Positions 32,862 to 42,700 of a stretch of 64,000 bases of DNA are shown piece after piece. The position numbers and the translations under genes were made by a program. The stretch covers positions 1 through 64,000 of the forward strand of contig JAZTYO010000019.1 in assembly GCA_045636945.1 (NCBI GenBank). The letters run 5' to 3'. Under the pieces are notes generated by a model that was not told the DNA's origin, searched no databases, and saw nothing but the letters and a program-made list of their open reading frames with translations. Position 1 is the first letter of the stretch; every line of letters starts with the position of its first letter. The DNA is from UMGS172 sp045636945 (lineage in GTDB: Bacteria; Bacillota; Clostridia; Oscillospirales; Acutalibacteraceae).

Positions 32862-35204
32862 TTATTTCTTTTTGTTTTCACTGTCATTTTTTTGAGTGTT
32901 ATCCTTAGATTTTGACTGCTTGAATATAAAGACGGCGGCAGTCGAGGCAACCATTAACGCAAGGCCTGCTATGATAATGGCTATTGATGTTGAAAGCTTA
33001 AAGCCAACTTTTTCATACACTATTTGTTGTTCTGACGAATCACCGTCGGCAGGATTTTCTAAGGGACTGCTTTCCGAGGCGTCTGACGTTGTTTCGTCAG
33101 AGGTGCTTTCGGCAGAGGAATCGACGGGATCTTCAACAGGAGGTGCTTCCTCTGCACCGCCGACGAGATAGTAGTTACTGCTACTCAAAACTTTACCGCC
33201 GTCGGCTACCTGAGCAACCGTTATACGGTCACCCGTAGTTAATTCTACTGAATCCTCGGTCATAAGAGTGAAATTATCAATAAACACAGTGTTAACATTA
33301 CTGTTGTTGACCTGTATCCTACTATATTCGGTGAACCATTCACCTGTAACCGTCAAAGTGCCGTCTTCTTCATTAACCACAACGTCGGTGAGGTTAATAT
33401 CTTTAACACCTAACTTAAGCTCGGTAGTCTTGTAAAAGTAATCGTTTCCGCCGAAGGCATACTTGTTACCGTACAGCATATCGTACTCGATGGTGCGAAG
33501 CCAATCGGAATAGAAGGTAGCGTCCTTGTAATTCTGATGCACCTTGGTCAGCATACCGTCGTCATAGCCCAAAAGCCCCATAATATGAGCCGATATCTGA
33601 TATGCGGGAATATCGCTGTTCTTTTTTTCAAGACCGAAATTATCCCAAATTACGTATTCGGTTGCAAAAAGGTCTCTGCCTTCAAGGTCGTCAGCCGAAA
33701 TCTCAAAACTTGGGAGATGGTCGCCAAACATAACAACGACGGTGCGTTCATCTCTTTTTTGCAACGATGCCAAAAGCTCGCCTATAAAACGGTCAACCTC
33801 GTACAACTGATTAATATAGTACTTGAACTCTCGGTTGACATCCTCATCGTCGCTGAAGCCTGTGGCATCAATTATAAAGTCATCTTCATATTCCGAGGGG
33901 TATTTTCCGTGTCCTTGGACTGTAATGGTATAGATTACGTCGGAATCGTCCGACGAATCAAGACAGTCGTTTATGCAACCGAGCAAAACGTCATCCTTTG
34001 CCCAACCGCCGACGGTATAATTTACATCTTGCATATGCTCGAGGGCAGTAAATGTATCAAAACCGAGGTTGGCAAAAACACGGTCACGGTCGTAGAAAAT
34101 GGCTGTGTTGTTGTGTATTGCGTGGGTTTTGTAGCCGTGATTCTTGAGGTTGTAGCAAATGCTTTCGCAAGGACTGTTCTGCAAAACCGTTTTGTAAGGG
34201 TACTCACCCATACCGAAGTGGTTAAGCGACATACCCGAAATTACCTCAAACTCGGTATTTGCCGTACCTGCACCGATTGAAGGCACACCCAAATATCCCG
34301 AGGAATAGTTGTTGTGAAGTGCCGTAAAATTAGGAATCGGGTTTTCCGAAAATTCAACCTTTGAAAGGTGGTTTACGTCAAAGAAGGTTTCCAACTGAAT
34401 AAAAATAACGTTGGGGGATTGCTCGCCGTTCTGCACGAACTCGGCTTGTTCCTTTATGGCAGTATTTTTGTCAGCGGCATTGTTTACACTTTCTATAATG
34501 TTGTTAAGGTCAAGCTCGTTATAAACCTCGGGTTTATCGATGCCCGTATCAAAAACACTACACAAGAAGCAATAGTTGAAACCGTAGTTTTTGTAGGCGT
34601 TTGCAAGGTTTTTAGTGTGCTCCGACAGAAGTATGCCCGAAGCACGGAAGGACAAAAGGCTGACTGTTAAAACTGCGGCATACAGTACCGATGCAATCGA
34701 TTCCTTCAAATAATTGACCTTTAGCTTGGGGAGCTTGAAAAAGAGTATTCCCAAAGCCACCAACGCTGCGAGAATAACAACAACTATAAGTGCTATTTCA
34801 AAGGTGTTGAGGTATTTTGTGATAAGACTTATTTTAACAATCTGAAGGTCAGCACCCTCCAAAGGTGTAACTCTCATAGATAATAAGACACAGTTGGCAA
34901 TGCCGAAGCCTAAAAACAGAGCACCGAAGAAGCAATAGAAGAACAATTTCCTTTTGGAAAGAGAGGAGATTGCCATTACGGTTGTGATTATTAAAGCGTT
35001 GAAAAGAAATGGCAAAGGGCTTTCGACAACGTGCAGACAACCGCCCGAAAATGAATGACGGTGTAAGCATTCTATTATAAAATTGAGGACAAGACCCAAA
35101 ACCAGACACAAAAGCCAGGTGTGGCTTCCAATAAGCGAAAAGGCAATCTTGATATATTTCCAAAGCCCTTGTCCTATTCGTTTAGATGTGCCTTTAAAAT
35201 CCAT
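32862..35204 (-). CDS. LTA-synthase-family sulfatase-fold membrane protein with C-terminal anchor
   Basis: A 780-residue protein. Five membrane helices lie in residues 20-200, followed by an extracellular sulfatase domain. Candidate nucleophile Thr lies in GAGTANTEFEVISG, the LtaS-type motif, and metal ligands in VVMFGDHLPSF. A beta-rich region (after GNDYFYKTTELKL), a Glu/Ser-rich linker and a second membrane helix (SIAIIIAGLALMVASTAAVF) follow, an arrangement not found in standard LtaS. The ATG at 35204 has GAGGTG 6 bases upstream; an in-frame GTG at 35213 is part of that site. Probable role: transfer of a phospho-group to a surface polymer. Monocistronic. Confidence 0.85.
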   Translation of the reverse strand: MDFKGTSKRIGQGLWKYIKIAFSLIGSHTWLLCLVLGLVLNFIIECLHRHSFSGGCLHVVESPLPFLFNALIITTVMAISSLSKRKLFFYCFFGALFLGFGIANCVLLSMRVTPLEGADLQIVKISLITKYLNTFEIALIVVVILAALVALGILFFKLPKLKVNYLKESIASVLYAAVLTVSLLSFRASGILLSEHTKNLANAYKNYGFNYCFLCSVFDTGIDKPEVYNELDLNNIIESVNNAADKNTAIKEQAEFVQNGEQSPNVIFIQLETFFDVNHLSKVEFSENPIPNFTALHNNYSSGYLGVPSIGAGTANTEFEVISGMSLNHFGMGEYPYKTVLQNSPCESICYNLKNHGYKTHAIHNNTAIFYDRDRVFANLGFDTFTALEHMQDVNYTVGGWAKDDVLLGCINDCLDSSDDSDVIYTITVQGHGKYPSEYEDDFIIDATGFSDDEDVNREFKYYINQLYEVDRFIGELLASLQKRDERTVVVMFGDHLPSFEISADDLEGRDLFATEYVIWDNFGLEKKNSDIPAYQISAHIMGLLGYDDGMLTKVHQNYKDATFYSDWLRTIEYDMLYGNKYAFGGNDYFYKTTELKLGVKDINLTDVVVNEEDGTLTVTGEWFTEYSRIQVNNSNVNTVFIDNFTLMTEDSVELTTGDRITVAQVADGGKVLSSSNYYLVGGAEEAPPVEDPVDSSAESTSDETTSDASESSPLENPADGDSSEQQIVYEKVGFKLSTSIAIIIAGLALMVASTAAVFIFKQSKSKDNTQKNDSENKKK

Positions 35205-35258
35205 CGAGTTCACCTCACAATCACCAAAATATTACAATTATAACAATCATTAAATCGT

Positions 35259-35287
35259 ATTGTAGCACAAACCGACCGAATTTTCAA
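35259..35287 (-). promoter_or_regulatory. Promoter of the second LTA-synthase-like gene
   Basis: Minus strand: TTGAAA (35282-35287), 17-base spacer ending TGC (extended -10), TACAAT (35259-35264), about 55 bases before the ATG. Confidence 0.7.
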
Positions 35288-35368
35288 TGAATGATTTGTA
35301 ACTTTATTGTAATACCGATTTATTTTGCCGTTATTTGCGATAAATTATGAAAAATTAGGCTTTAGGTC

Positions 35369-35397
35369 TTTAAAATTTCGATTTGATGTGATAAAAT
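35369..35397 (+). promoter_or_regulatory. Promoter of the ABC-F operon
   Basis: TTTAAA (35369-35374), 17-base spacer ending TGA (extended -10), TAAAAT (35392-35397), about 35 bases before the ATG. Confidence 0.5.
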
Positions 35398-35430
35398 AAT
35401 TATTTAGAATTTTAAACTTTGGAGAGAAAA

Positions 35431-37314
35431 ATGCTTTTAAGTGTCAGCGGACTTTCAAAGTCCTTCGGTGACAATTTACTTTTTGAGAACATCGGGTTCG
35501 ATATCGAGTCCGATAATATTGTCGGTCTTATCGGCGGCAACGGCTGCGGTAAGACCACACTTTTTCGCATAATTTCGGGTGAAGAATTGCCCGATACGGG
35601 AGGTGTTGTCCGCAAAAGCGGTGTTACCGTCGGCGTACTTAATCAGCATGCTTGTCAAGGCTCGCAAAAAACGGCTTATCACGAGGCTTTGTCGGTATTT
35701 GATGAGTTGTTGAGGTTGGAGGACGAGTTATCCGGTGTCACCTTGCGCCTTGAAACTGACCAAAGCACCGAGCTTATCGAACGTCACCATTTCCTGCGTG
35801 AAAGGTTTGAGGCAATGGGTGGTTTGACCTTCCATGCCCGTACAAAATCGGCATTAATGGGTCTTGGCTTCTCGGAAGAGGAATTGGCACTTACCATTCC
35901 GTCATTATCGGGTGGACAACGTTCAAAAATAGAATTATGTAAACTGCTTTTGTCGGCACCCGATGTCATTCTCCTTGACGAGCCGACCAACCACCTTGAC
36001 ATCGATGCCATCGAATGGCTTGACGGATATATCAAAACCTGCAAAAAGGCTGTTATTATAATTTCGCACGACCGATTTTTCCTCGACCGTGTTGCCAACC
36101 GCATTTTTGAAATGGAAAATCACAAGTTGTATTGCTGTGACGGCAACTATACTAAGTATCAGAAGGTCAAAGAGGAGCGAAAGCTCACCATTCAGCGCAA
36201 CTACGACAACACAATGCGTGAGGTGGGGAGAATTGAACGTATAATCGAGCAACAACGCCGTTGGAACCGCGAAAAGAACATAAAAACTGCCGAAAGCAAG
36301 CAAAAACAGATTGACCGTTTGCTCAAGGACCTTGAAATTCCCGATAGTGAAAGGGAAGGGATGAGCCTTTCGTTTTCGTCGGCAGTCCGTAGCGGCGATG
36401 AGGTGTTGAGTGCCGAAAATCTTTCAATGAGCTTTGACGGCAGAACGCTGTACCGCGGTGTTTCACTTGACATCCGTCGTGGTGACCGTGTGTTCATAAT
36501 TGGACCAAACGGTTGCGGAAAAACCACACTTTTAAAGCAACTTTTCGACAAGACCCAGACCGAGTACGGTGTCGGTGTTTCGGTGGGATATTTTGACCAG
36601 CATCAACGTGACCTTTACCTAAATAAAACAATATTCCAGCAGCTTCGTGACGATTATCCCACAATGGGTGACACGGCGCTGAGAAGTGCCTTGGCGTTGT
36701 TCCTTTTTAAGGGCGATGAGGTTTTTGAAACGATAGAAACACTTTCGGGTGGCGAAAGGGCAAGGGTTGCTCTTTGCCGATTGATGTTAAAGCACAACAA
36801 TCTTCTTTTGTTGGACGAGCCCACCAACCACCTCGACCTTGAATCACGCGAGGTGTTGGAGGAGGCTTTGGACGGCTTTGACGGAACACTTTTGTGTGTA
36901 TCGCACGACCGTTATCTCATCAACCGTCTGGCGTCCAAGGTGGTTTATTTTGAAAACGGCACCGTCAAGATTTTGGACGGTAACTACGATAAATATTTAG
37001 AGATGCGTGAGGTTCAGTCGGCACCTAAAGTCGAAAAAACGGCATCGCAGAACAAGAACGAATACCTCCGTAAAAAGGAACAGGCTTCTCATTTGCGTAA
37101 GCTGAAAACTGCCTTTTCAAAATGCGAGCAGGAGATAGTCGAAACCGAAAGCCTGTTGGACGAGGTCAATACACAGTTGTCCTCGGACGAGGTGGTTGCC
37201 GACTATGAAAAGGTTGCCGAACTTTCGCAAAAAGCCGATGAACTCAACACAAAATTGGAGGAACTGATGTTCCAATGGGAAAACTTGGGAGCCGAGTTGG
37301 AGGCGTTGGAATGA
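35431..37314 (+). CDS. ABC-F family ATP-binding protein
   Basis: A 627-residue soluble protein with two ABC ATPase domains and no membrane segments. Walker A GGNGCGKTT (35-43) and GPNGCGKTT, signatures LSGGQRSK and LSGGERAR, and Walker B DEPTNHLD twice. A charged interdomain linker (residues 245-300) and a C-terminal coiled coil place it in the Uup/YdiF-like part of ABC-F, translation factors that act in the ribosomal E site. It is not recognisable as an antibiotic-resistance subtype. GGAGAG lies 5 bases before the ATG at 35431. It overlaps the HAD gene by 4 bases. Confidence 0.92.
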   Translation: MLLSVSGLSKSFGDNLLFENIGFDIESDNIVGLIGGNGCGKTTLFRIISGEELPDTGGVVRKSGVTVGVLNQHACQGSQKTAYHEALSVFDELLRLEDELSGVTLRLETDQSTELIERHHFLRERFEAMGGLTFHARTKSALMGLGFSEEELALTIPSLSGGQRSKIELCKLLLSAPDVILLDEPTNHLDIDAIEWLDGYIKTCKKAVIIISHDRFFLDRVANRIFEMENHKLYCCDGNYTKYQKVKEERKLTIQRNYDNTMREVGRIERIIEQQRRWNREKNIKTAESKQKQIDRLLKDLEIPDSEREGMSLSFSSAVRSGDEVLSAENLSMSFDGRTLYRGVSLDIRRGDRVFIIGPNGCGKTTLLKQLFDKTQTEYGVGVSVGYFDQHQRDLYLNKTIFQQLRDDYPTMGDTALRSALALFLFKGDEVFETIETLSGGERARVALCRLMLKHNNLLLLDEPTNHLDLESREVLEEALDGFDGTLLCVSHDRYLINRLASKVVYFENGTVKILDGNYDKYLEMREVQSAPKVEKTASQNKNEYLRKKEQASHLRKLKTAFSKCEQEIVETESLLDEVNTQLSSDEVVADYEKVAELSQKADELNTKLEELMFQWENLGAELEALE

Positions 37315-38138
37315 AAACGCTATATGTAACCGACCTTGACGGAACCTTGTTCGATTCAAACGGTCATTTATCCGAGTTTTCACAGAAAGCCTTGAACGAA
37401 CTCATTGCAAGCGGAATGAATTTCACCGTTGCAACGGCACGTTCGGTTTCCTCGGCGGCAGGGTTGCTTGACGGGTTGAATCTGAAGATTCCCGCTGTTA
37501 TGATGAATGGTGTTTTCTTGACCGATGTGCCAACGCAGAAACATGTTTATGTAAATCAAATTCCAAAAGAACTTGCCGAGAAAATTATTGACGTTTTTAT
37601 AGCCAACGGACGTCCGCCGTTTGTTTATACCTTCAACGGTGAGTATATCGAAACCGAGTTTACCGAGCTTAAAAACGACTATGAACGTCAGTTTGTTGCC
37701 AAACGTCAGAAGCTTTACCGCCGTTTTGAAAAGGTTGATGACTACACCGTAAACGGCAATACGGTCTACATAAACGGTATTGATTACAAAGATACTATGC
37801 AGGATGTTGCCGATGGACTTATGGAGCTTGACGGAATAAAGTTTTCGCACTACCTTGATACATACAGCGGAGATAAATATTTTGTCGAGGTATACGTCGA
37901 GTCGGCAGGTAAGTGGAATTCTATAAAACGTTTAAAGGAAATGTATGGTTTTGACCGTGTTGTGGCATTTGGCGATAACGGAAACGACGTCGAAATGCTG
38001 AAAAACGCCGATAGGGCTATCGTTGTAGGTAATGCCCAACCGATAGCAAAGCAGTATGCCGATGAGGTTATCGGCACCAACGATAACGACGGCGTTGCCA
38101 AGTATCTTATGGATTTGTTTAAAAGAGGGGAGTTATAA
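37311..38138 (+). CDS. Cof-type HAD-IIB phosphatase
   Basis: A 275-residue haloacid dehalogenase-fold hydrolase. Motif I is DLDGT with Asp8 and Asp10, motif IV is FGDNGNDVEML, and KWNSIKRL carries the motif III Lys; a C2B cap lies between. These phosphatases act on sugar phosphates, PLP or flavin nucleotides; the substrate is unknown. The ATG lies in the ATGA overlap with the ABC-F gene. The MATE gene follows 2 bases later, so three genes form one operon. Confidence 0.9.
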   Translation: MKTLYVTDLDGTLFDSNGHLSEFSQKALNELIASGMNFTVATARSVSSAAGLLDGLNLKIPAVMMNGVFLTDVPTQKHVYVNQIPKELAEKIIDVFIANGRPPFVYTFNGEYIETEFTELKNDYERQFVAKRQKLYRRFEKVDDYTVNGNTVYINGIDYKDTMQDVADGLMELDGIKFSHYLDTYSGDKYFVEVYVESAGKWNSIKRLKEMYGFDRVVAFGDNGNDVEMLKNADRAIVVGNAQPIAKQYADEVIGTNDNDGVAKYLMDLFKRGEL

Positions 38139-38140
38139 AA

Positions 38141-39586
38141 GTGGGAAATCTCAAAGCCGAAGCAGGTTATGAAGAGAAGTTCAGAAGAATGACCACCGAA
38201 CCGGTTGAAAAGCTGATATTGAAATTGGCTATTCCGACCATTATCAGTATGCTGGTCACAACCTTTTATAATATGGCCGATACATATTTTGTCGGTAAAA
38301 TAGGCAAGGGTATGGTTGAAGAGGCCATGATGCAGACCCGTGCTCAGGCAGCGGTCGGCGTTGTTATGTCACTGATGGCTATCATTCAGGCCTTTGGTTT
38401 CTTTTTCGGTCATGGCTCGGGCAATTTCATCTCCCGTGCACTTGGTAAGCACGATATAAAATCGGCCGAAAAGGTGGCGTCATCAGGTTTTTGGTACGCT
38501 ATGATTGTAGGCACTGTGATTGCCGCGCTTGGAATCGTGTTTGCCAAGCCGTTGGCATTGTTGCTTGGTGCTAACAGGGATTTTCTTGATTATACCGTTC
38601 AATATATGAGAATAATCCTTATCGGAACACCGATAAATATGGCCTCACTTGTTCTAAATAATCAGATTCGTTTCCAAGGCAACGCAACATATGCAATGCT
38701 TGGTATTTCGGCAGGTGCCGTGCTGAACGTTGGTCTTGACGCTTTGTTTATCCTTGCTTGGGATATGGAGGTTGTCGGTGCTGCGTTGGCAACCATAATC
38801 GGTCAGGCAGTCAGCTTTGTGCTTTTGTTTATAGGTACTGAGCGTTCCGATTGCGTTAAGATTCGTTTTAAAAACGTCAGATTTAACAAAAGCACTATGG
38901 GTGAAATATGCCGCGGAGGTCTGCCGTCCTTGGGTAGACAGGGACTCACGAGCGTATCTACCGCTTGCCTTAACCATATGGCAGGTGTTTACGGTGCGGT
39001 GGCTTATCCGCTGATTGCAACCGCCGCTACATCGGCCGTTGCCGCAATGTCGGTGGTCAGCCGCATTATGATGTTTGCCGCGTCAACGCTTATCGGCTTC
39101 GGTCAGGGCTTCCAGCCCGTTTGTGGTTTCAACTACGGTGCAGGACTTTACAGCCGAGTTAAAAAGTCGTTCTGGTTCTGTGTTAAGGTAGCGGTCGGCT
39201 TTATACTTGTTATTGCCGTTCCGGTTTACCTTTTATCCGAAAACGTTGTTTCTTTGTTTCGCGATAATGACCCGATAGCGTTGGAAATCGGAACAAGGGC
39301 TATGCAATGGCAGATTATAACCCTACCCGTTATGACCTGGGTGGTTATGAGTAATATGATGCTTCAGACTATGGGTCGTGTTTTCAGTGCAACGATACTT
39401 TCAATTTCAAGAAACGGTTTGTCGTTTATCCCTGCGGTGCTGATTTTGCCGTTTATTTTCGAACTTGACGGTGTTTTGCTGGCACAACCTGTGGCCGATA
39501 TTGTAGCACTGATTATGGCAATTCCGTTCACCGTAAAGGTCCTAAAAGAACTGTCCGAGGGTGATAAACCTCTTAAATTAGAGTAA
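38141..39586 (+). CDS. MATE-family efflux transporter
   Basis: A 481-residue MatE-family cation/drug antiporter with twelve helices in two homologous halves. PTIISMLVTTFYNMADTYFVGKIG and GFGQGFQPVCGFNYGAG are typical family segments. The start codon is GTG, with GGGGAG 10 bases upstream. Third gene of the ABC-F operon. Substrate not determined; multidrug export or sodium-coupled exclusion are the usual roles. Confidence 0.92.
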   Translation: MGNLKAEAGYEEKFRRMTTEPVEKLILKLAIPTIISMLVTTFYNMADTYFVGKIGKGMVEEAMMQTRAQAAVGVVMSLMAIIQAFGFFFGHGSGNFISRALGKHDIKSAEKVASSGFWYAMIVGTVIAALGIVFAKPLALLLGANRDFLDYTVQYMRIILIGTPINMASLVLNNQIRFQGNATYAMLGISAGAVLNVGLDALFILAWDMEVVGAALATIIGQAVSFVLLFIGTERSDCVKIRFKNVRFNKSTMGEICRGGLPSLGRQGLTSVSTACLNHMAGVYGAVAYPLIATAATSAVAAMSVVSRIMMFAASTLIGFGQGFQPVCGFNYGAGLYSRVKKSFWFCVKVAVGFILVIAVPVYLLSENVVSLFRDNDPIALEIGTRAMQWQIITLPVMTWVVMSNMMLQTMGRVFSATILSISRNGLSFIPAVLILPFIFELDGVLLAQPVADIVALIMAIPFTVKVLKELSEGDKPLKLE

Positions 39587-39655
39587 TCCGACCAAATTGT
39601 TGCAATTTTACCATAAAATTTGTCAAAAAAATAACGAATTTTTTTAACTTTACTA

Positions 39656-39684
39656 TTTACTTAGCAGTTGAAAAGTGTTATTAT
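39656..39684 (+). promoter_or_regulatory. Promoter of the PFOR gene
   Basis: TTTACT (39656-39661), 17-base spacer ending TGT (extended -10), TATTAT (39679-39684). Predicted start near 39691. Confidence 0.5.
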
Positions 39685-39694
39685 TAATGTGTAC

Positions 39695-39720
39695 GCGGAC
39701 AAGTAGGCTTTCTTGTCTGC
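39695..39720 (+). promoter_or_regulatory. 5' hairpin in the PFOR leader
   Basis: GCGGACAAG (39695-39703) pairs with CTTGTCTGC (39712-39720) with one G-T pair and an 8-base loop. It lies near the predicted 5' end of the transcript, without a T-run, so it is more likely an mRNA-stabilising hairpin than a terminator. Confidence 0.45.
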
Positions 39721-39772
39721 TTATACCATTTTAATTTTGTCAAAGTTAATTCACATAAGGAGGAAATTTCCC

Positions 39773-42700
39773 ATGGCAAGAAAAATGAAAACCATGGACG
39801 GTAACAATGCTGCTGCTCACGTATCGTATGCATTTACCGAAGTAGCAGGTATTTATCCTATTACACCGTCCAGCCCTATGGCAGACTATGTTGATATGTG
39901 GTCAGCTCAAGGGTTAAAGAACATTTTCGGAACCACCGTTAAGGTTTCCGAAATGCAGTCCGAAGCAGGTGCAGCAGGTACCGTTCACGGTTCGTTGAAC
40001 GCAGGTGCTCTTACCACTACCTACACCGCAACTCAGGGGCTTCTTTTGATGATCCCCAACATGTACAAGATCGCAGGTGAGTTGCTGCCTTCCGTATTCC
40101 ACGTATCGGCACGTTGCGTGGCTTCTCAGGCTCTTAACATTTTCGGTGACCATTCTGACGTCTATGCTTGCCGTCAGACCGGTTTCGCAATGCTTGCAGA
40201 AACCAATCCTCAGGAAGTTATGGACCTCGGTGCTGTTGCTCACTTGGCAACCATCAAGGGTCGCGTACCTTTCCTCAACTTCTTCGACGGTTTCAGAACC
40301 TCTCATGAGCTCCAGAAGATCGAAATTTGGGACTATGAGGACCTCAAGGAAATGTGCGATATGGACGCTGTTGACGCTTTCAGAAAGAGAGCTCTCAACC
40401 CTGACCGTCCCGTAATGCGCGGTTCTCACGAGAACGGCGATATCTTCTTCCAGCACAGAGAGGCTTGCAACGAGTATTATGACAAGCTCCCCGCAATCGT
40501 TGAGGAGTACATGGGCAAGGTTAATGCTAAGCTCGGTACCGATTACAAGCTCTTCAACTACTACGGTGCTCCCGATGCTGACAAGGTTATCGTAGCTATG
40601 GGCTCTATCTGTGACGTTGCAGAAGAGGTTATCGACTACATGGCCGCTGCCGGCGAAAAGGTTGGTCTTGTAAAGGTACGTTTGTACCGTCCCTTTGTTG
40701 CTGAGAAGCTTTGTGAGGCTATCCCCGCAACCGCTAAAAAGATTGCAGTTCTTGACAGAACTAAGGAGCCTGGTTCTTTGGGCGAGCCTTTGTACCTCGA
40801 CGTTGTTGCAGGTCTTGCAGCTTGCGGCAGAAGTGCTAAGGTTATCGGCGGCCGTTACGGTCTCGGTTCCAAGGATACTCCTCCTTCCAGCATCTTTGCT
40901 GTATATGATGAACTCAAGAAGGACGAGCCCAAGGCTCACTTCACCCTCGGTATCAACGATGACGTTACCCACCTCTCTCTCGAAGAGAAACCCGCACCCA
41001 ACACCGCAGCAGAAGGCACCATCGAGTGCAAGTTCTGGGGTCTTGGCGGTGACGGTACCGTTGGTGCTAACAAAGACTCTATCAAGATTATCGGTGACCA
41101 CACCGACAAGTATGTTCAGGCATACTTCCAGTATGACTCCAAGAAGACTGGCGGTATCACCATTTCTCACTTGAGATTTGGTGACAAGCCTATCAAGACT
41201 CCTTACTACATCAACAAGGCTGACTTCGTTGCTTGCCACAACCCCTCTTATGTAATAAAGGGTTACAAGATGGTTAACGACGTTAAGCCTGGTGGTGTAT
41301 TCCTTATCAACTGCCAGTGGTCTGCTGAAGAACTCAACGAGCATATGCCCGCTGAAGCAAAGCGCTATATTGCCGCTAACAACATTCAGCTTTACACTGT
41401 TAACGCTATCGACCTTGCCGCACAGATCGGTCTTGGCAAGCGTACCAACACCGTTCTACAGTCTGCATTCTTTGCACTTTCCAACGTTCTTCCTAAGGAA
41501 GAGGCTATCGGCTATATGAAGGAAAAGGCACAGAAGTTCATGAAGAAGGGCAAAGAGATTGTCGAAATGAACGAGAAGGCAATCGACGCAGGTGCTACCG
41601 CATTTGTTAAGATTGACGTTCCTAGCAGTTGGGCAAACGCAGTTGATACTGCCGCTGCTGAGAAGTCCGAGGGTCGTGACAAGCTCGTTAAGATGGTCGA
41701 CAACATTATGAAGCCCGTTGGTCTTATGAACGGTGACAGCCTCCCTGTTTCTGCTTTCGTTGACCATGCTGACGGTTCGTTCGAGCAGGGTGCATCGGCA
41801 TACGAGAAGCGCGGTGTTGCAGTTCTCGTTCCCGAGTGGAATGCAGATACCTGTGCTAAGTGTAACAAGTGTGCTTATGTATGTCCCCATGCCACCATCC
41901 GTCCCTTCGCACTTGATGCTAATGAGGTTGCTAACGCACCTGCTAATATGAAGAAGGCTCCCAAGCCTATCGTCAAGACCGAGTACACCTACACTTTGGC
42001 TGTTTCTCCGCTGGATTGTATGGGATGTGGCGTATGTATCGGTGTATGTCCCACCAACTCTCTCAAAATGGTTTCTCAAGAATCTCAGCTCCAAGAGCAG
42101 AAGGTATTTGACTACTGCGTAGCTAACGTTACCGAGAAGGAAGGCGTTGCAGGTTCTCAGAACCTTATCGCTTCTCAGTACAAGAAGCCTCTCCTCGAGT
42201 TCTCGGGCTCTTGCGCAGGCTGTGCAGAAACCGCTTACGCACGTCTTGTTACCCAGCTCTTCGGTGACAGAATGTATATCTCCAACGCTACCGGTTGTTC
42301 GTCTATCTGGGGTGGCCCTGCTGCTACTTCTCCGTACACCGTTAACGCTAAGGGTCAGGGTCCTGCTTGGGCTAACTCCTTGTTCGAGGATAACGCAGAG
42401 CACGGCTTTGGTATGTACCTCGGCCAGAAGGCTGTTCGTGCAAGATTGATCGCTTTGGTTGAGGAAATGGCTGCTTCCGACAAGGCTTCTGCCGAGTTCA
42501 AGGCTGCTGCTGATGCATTCCTTGCAACTCAGGATGACGGTGAAGCTAACCAGAAGGCTACTGCAGACCTTATCGTTGAACTCGAGAAGGCTGCTGCTGC
42601 AGGTTGCCCCACTGCTCCTCAGATTCTCAAGGATAAAGAATACCTCTCCAAGAAGTCCGTTTGGATCTTCGGTGGTGACGGTTGGGCATACGACATCGGC

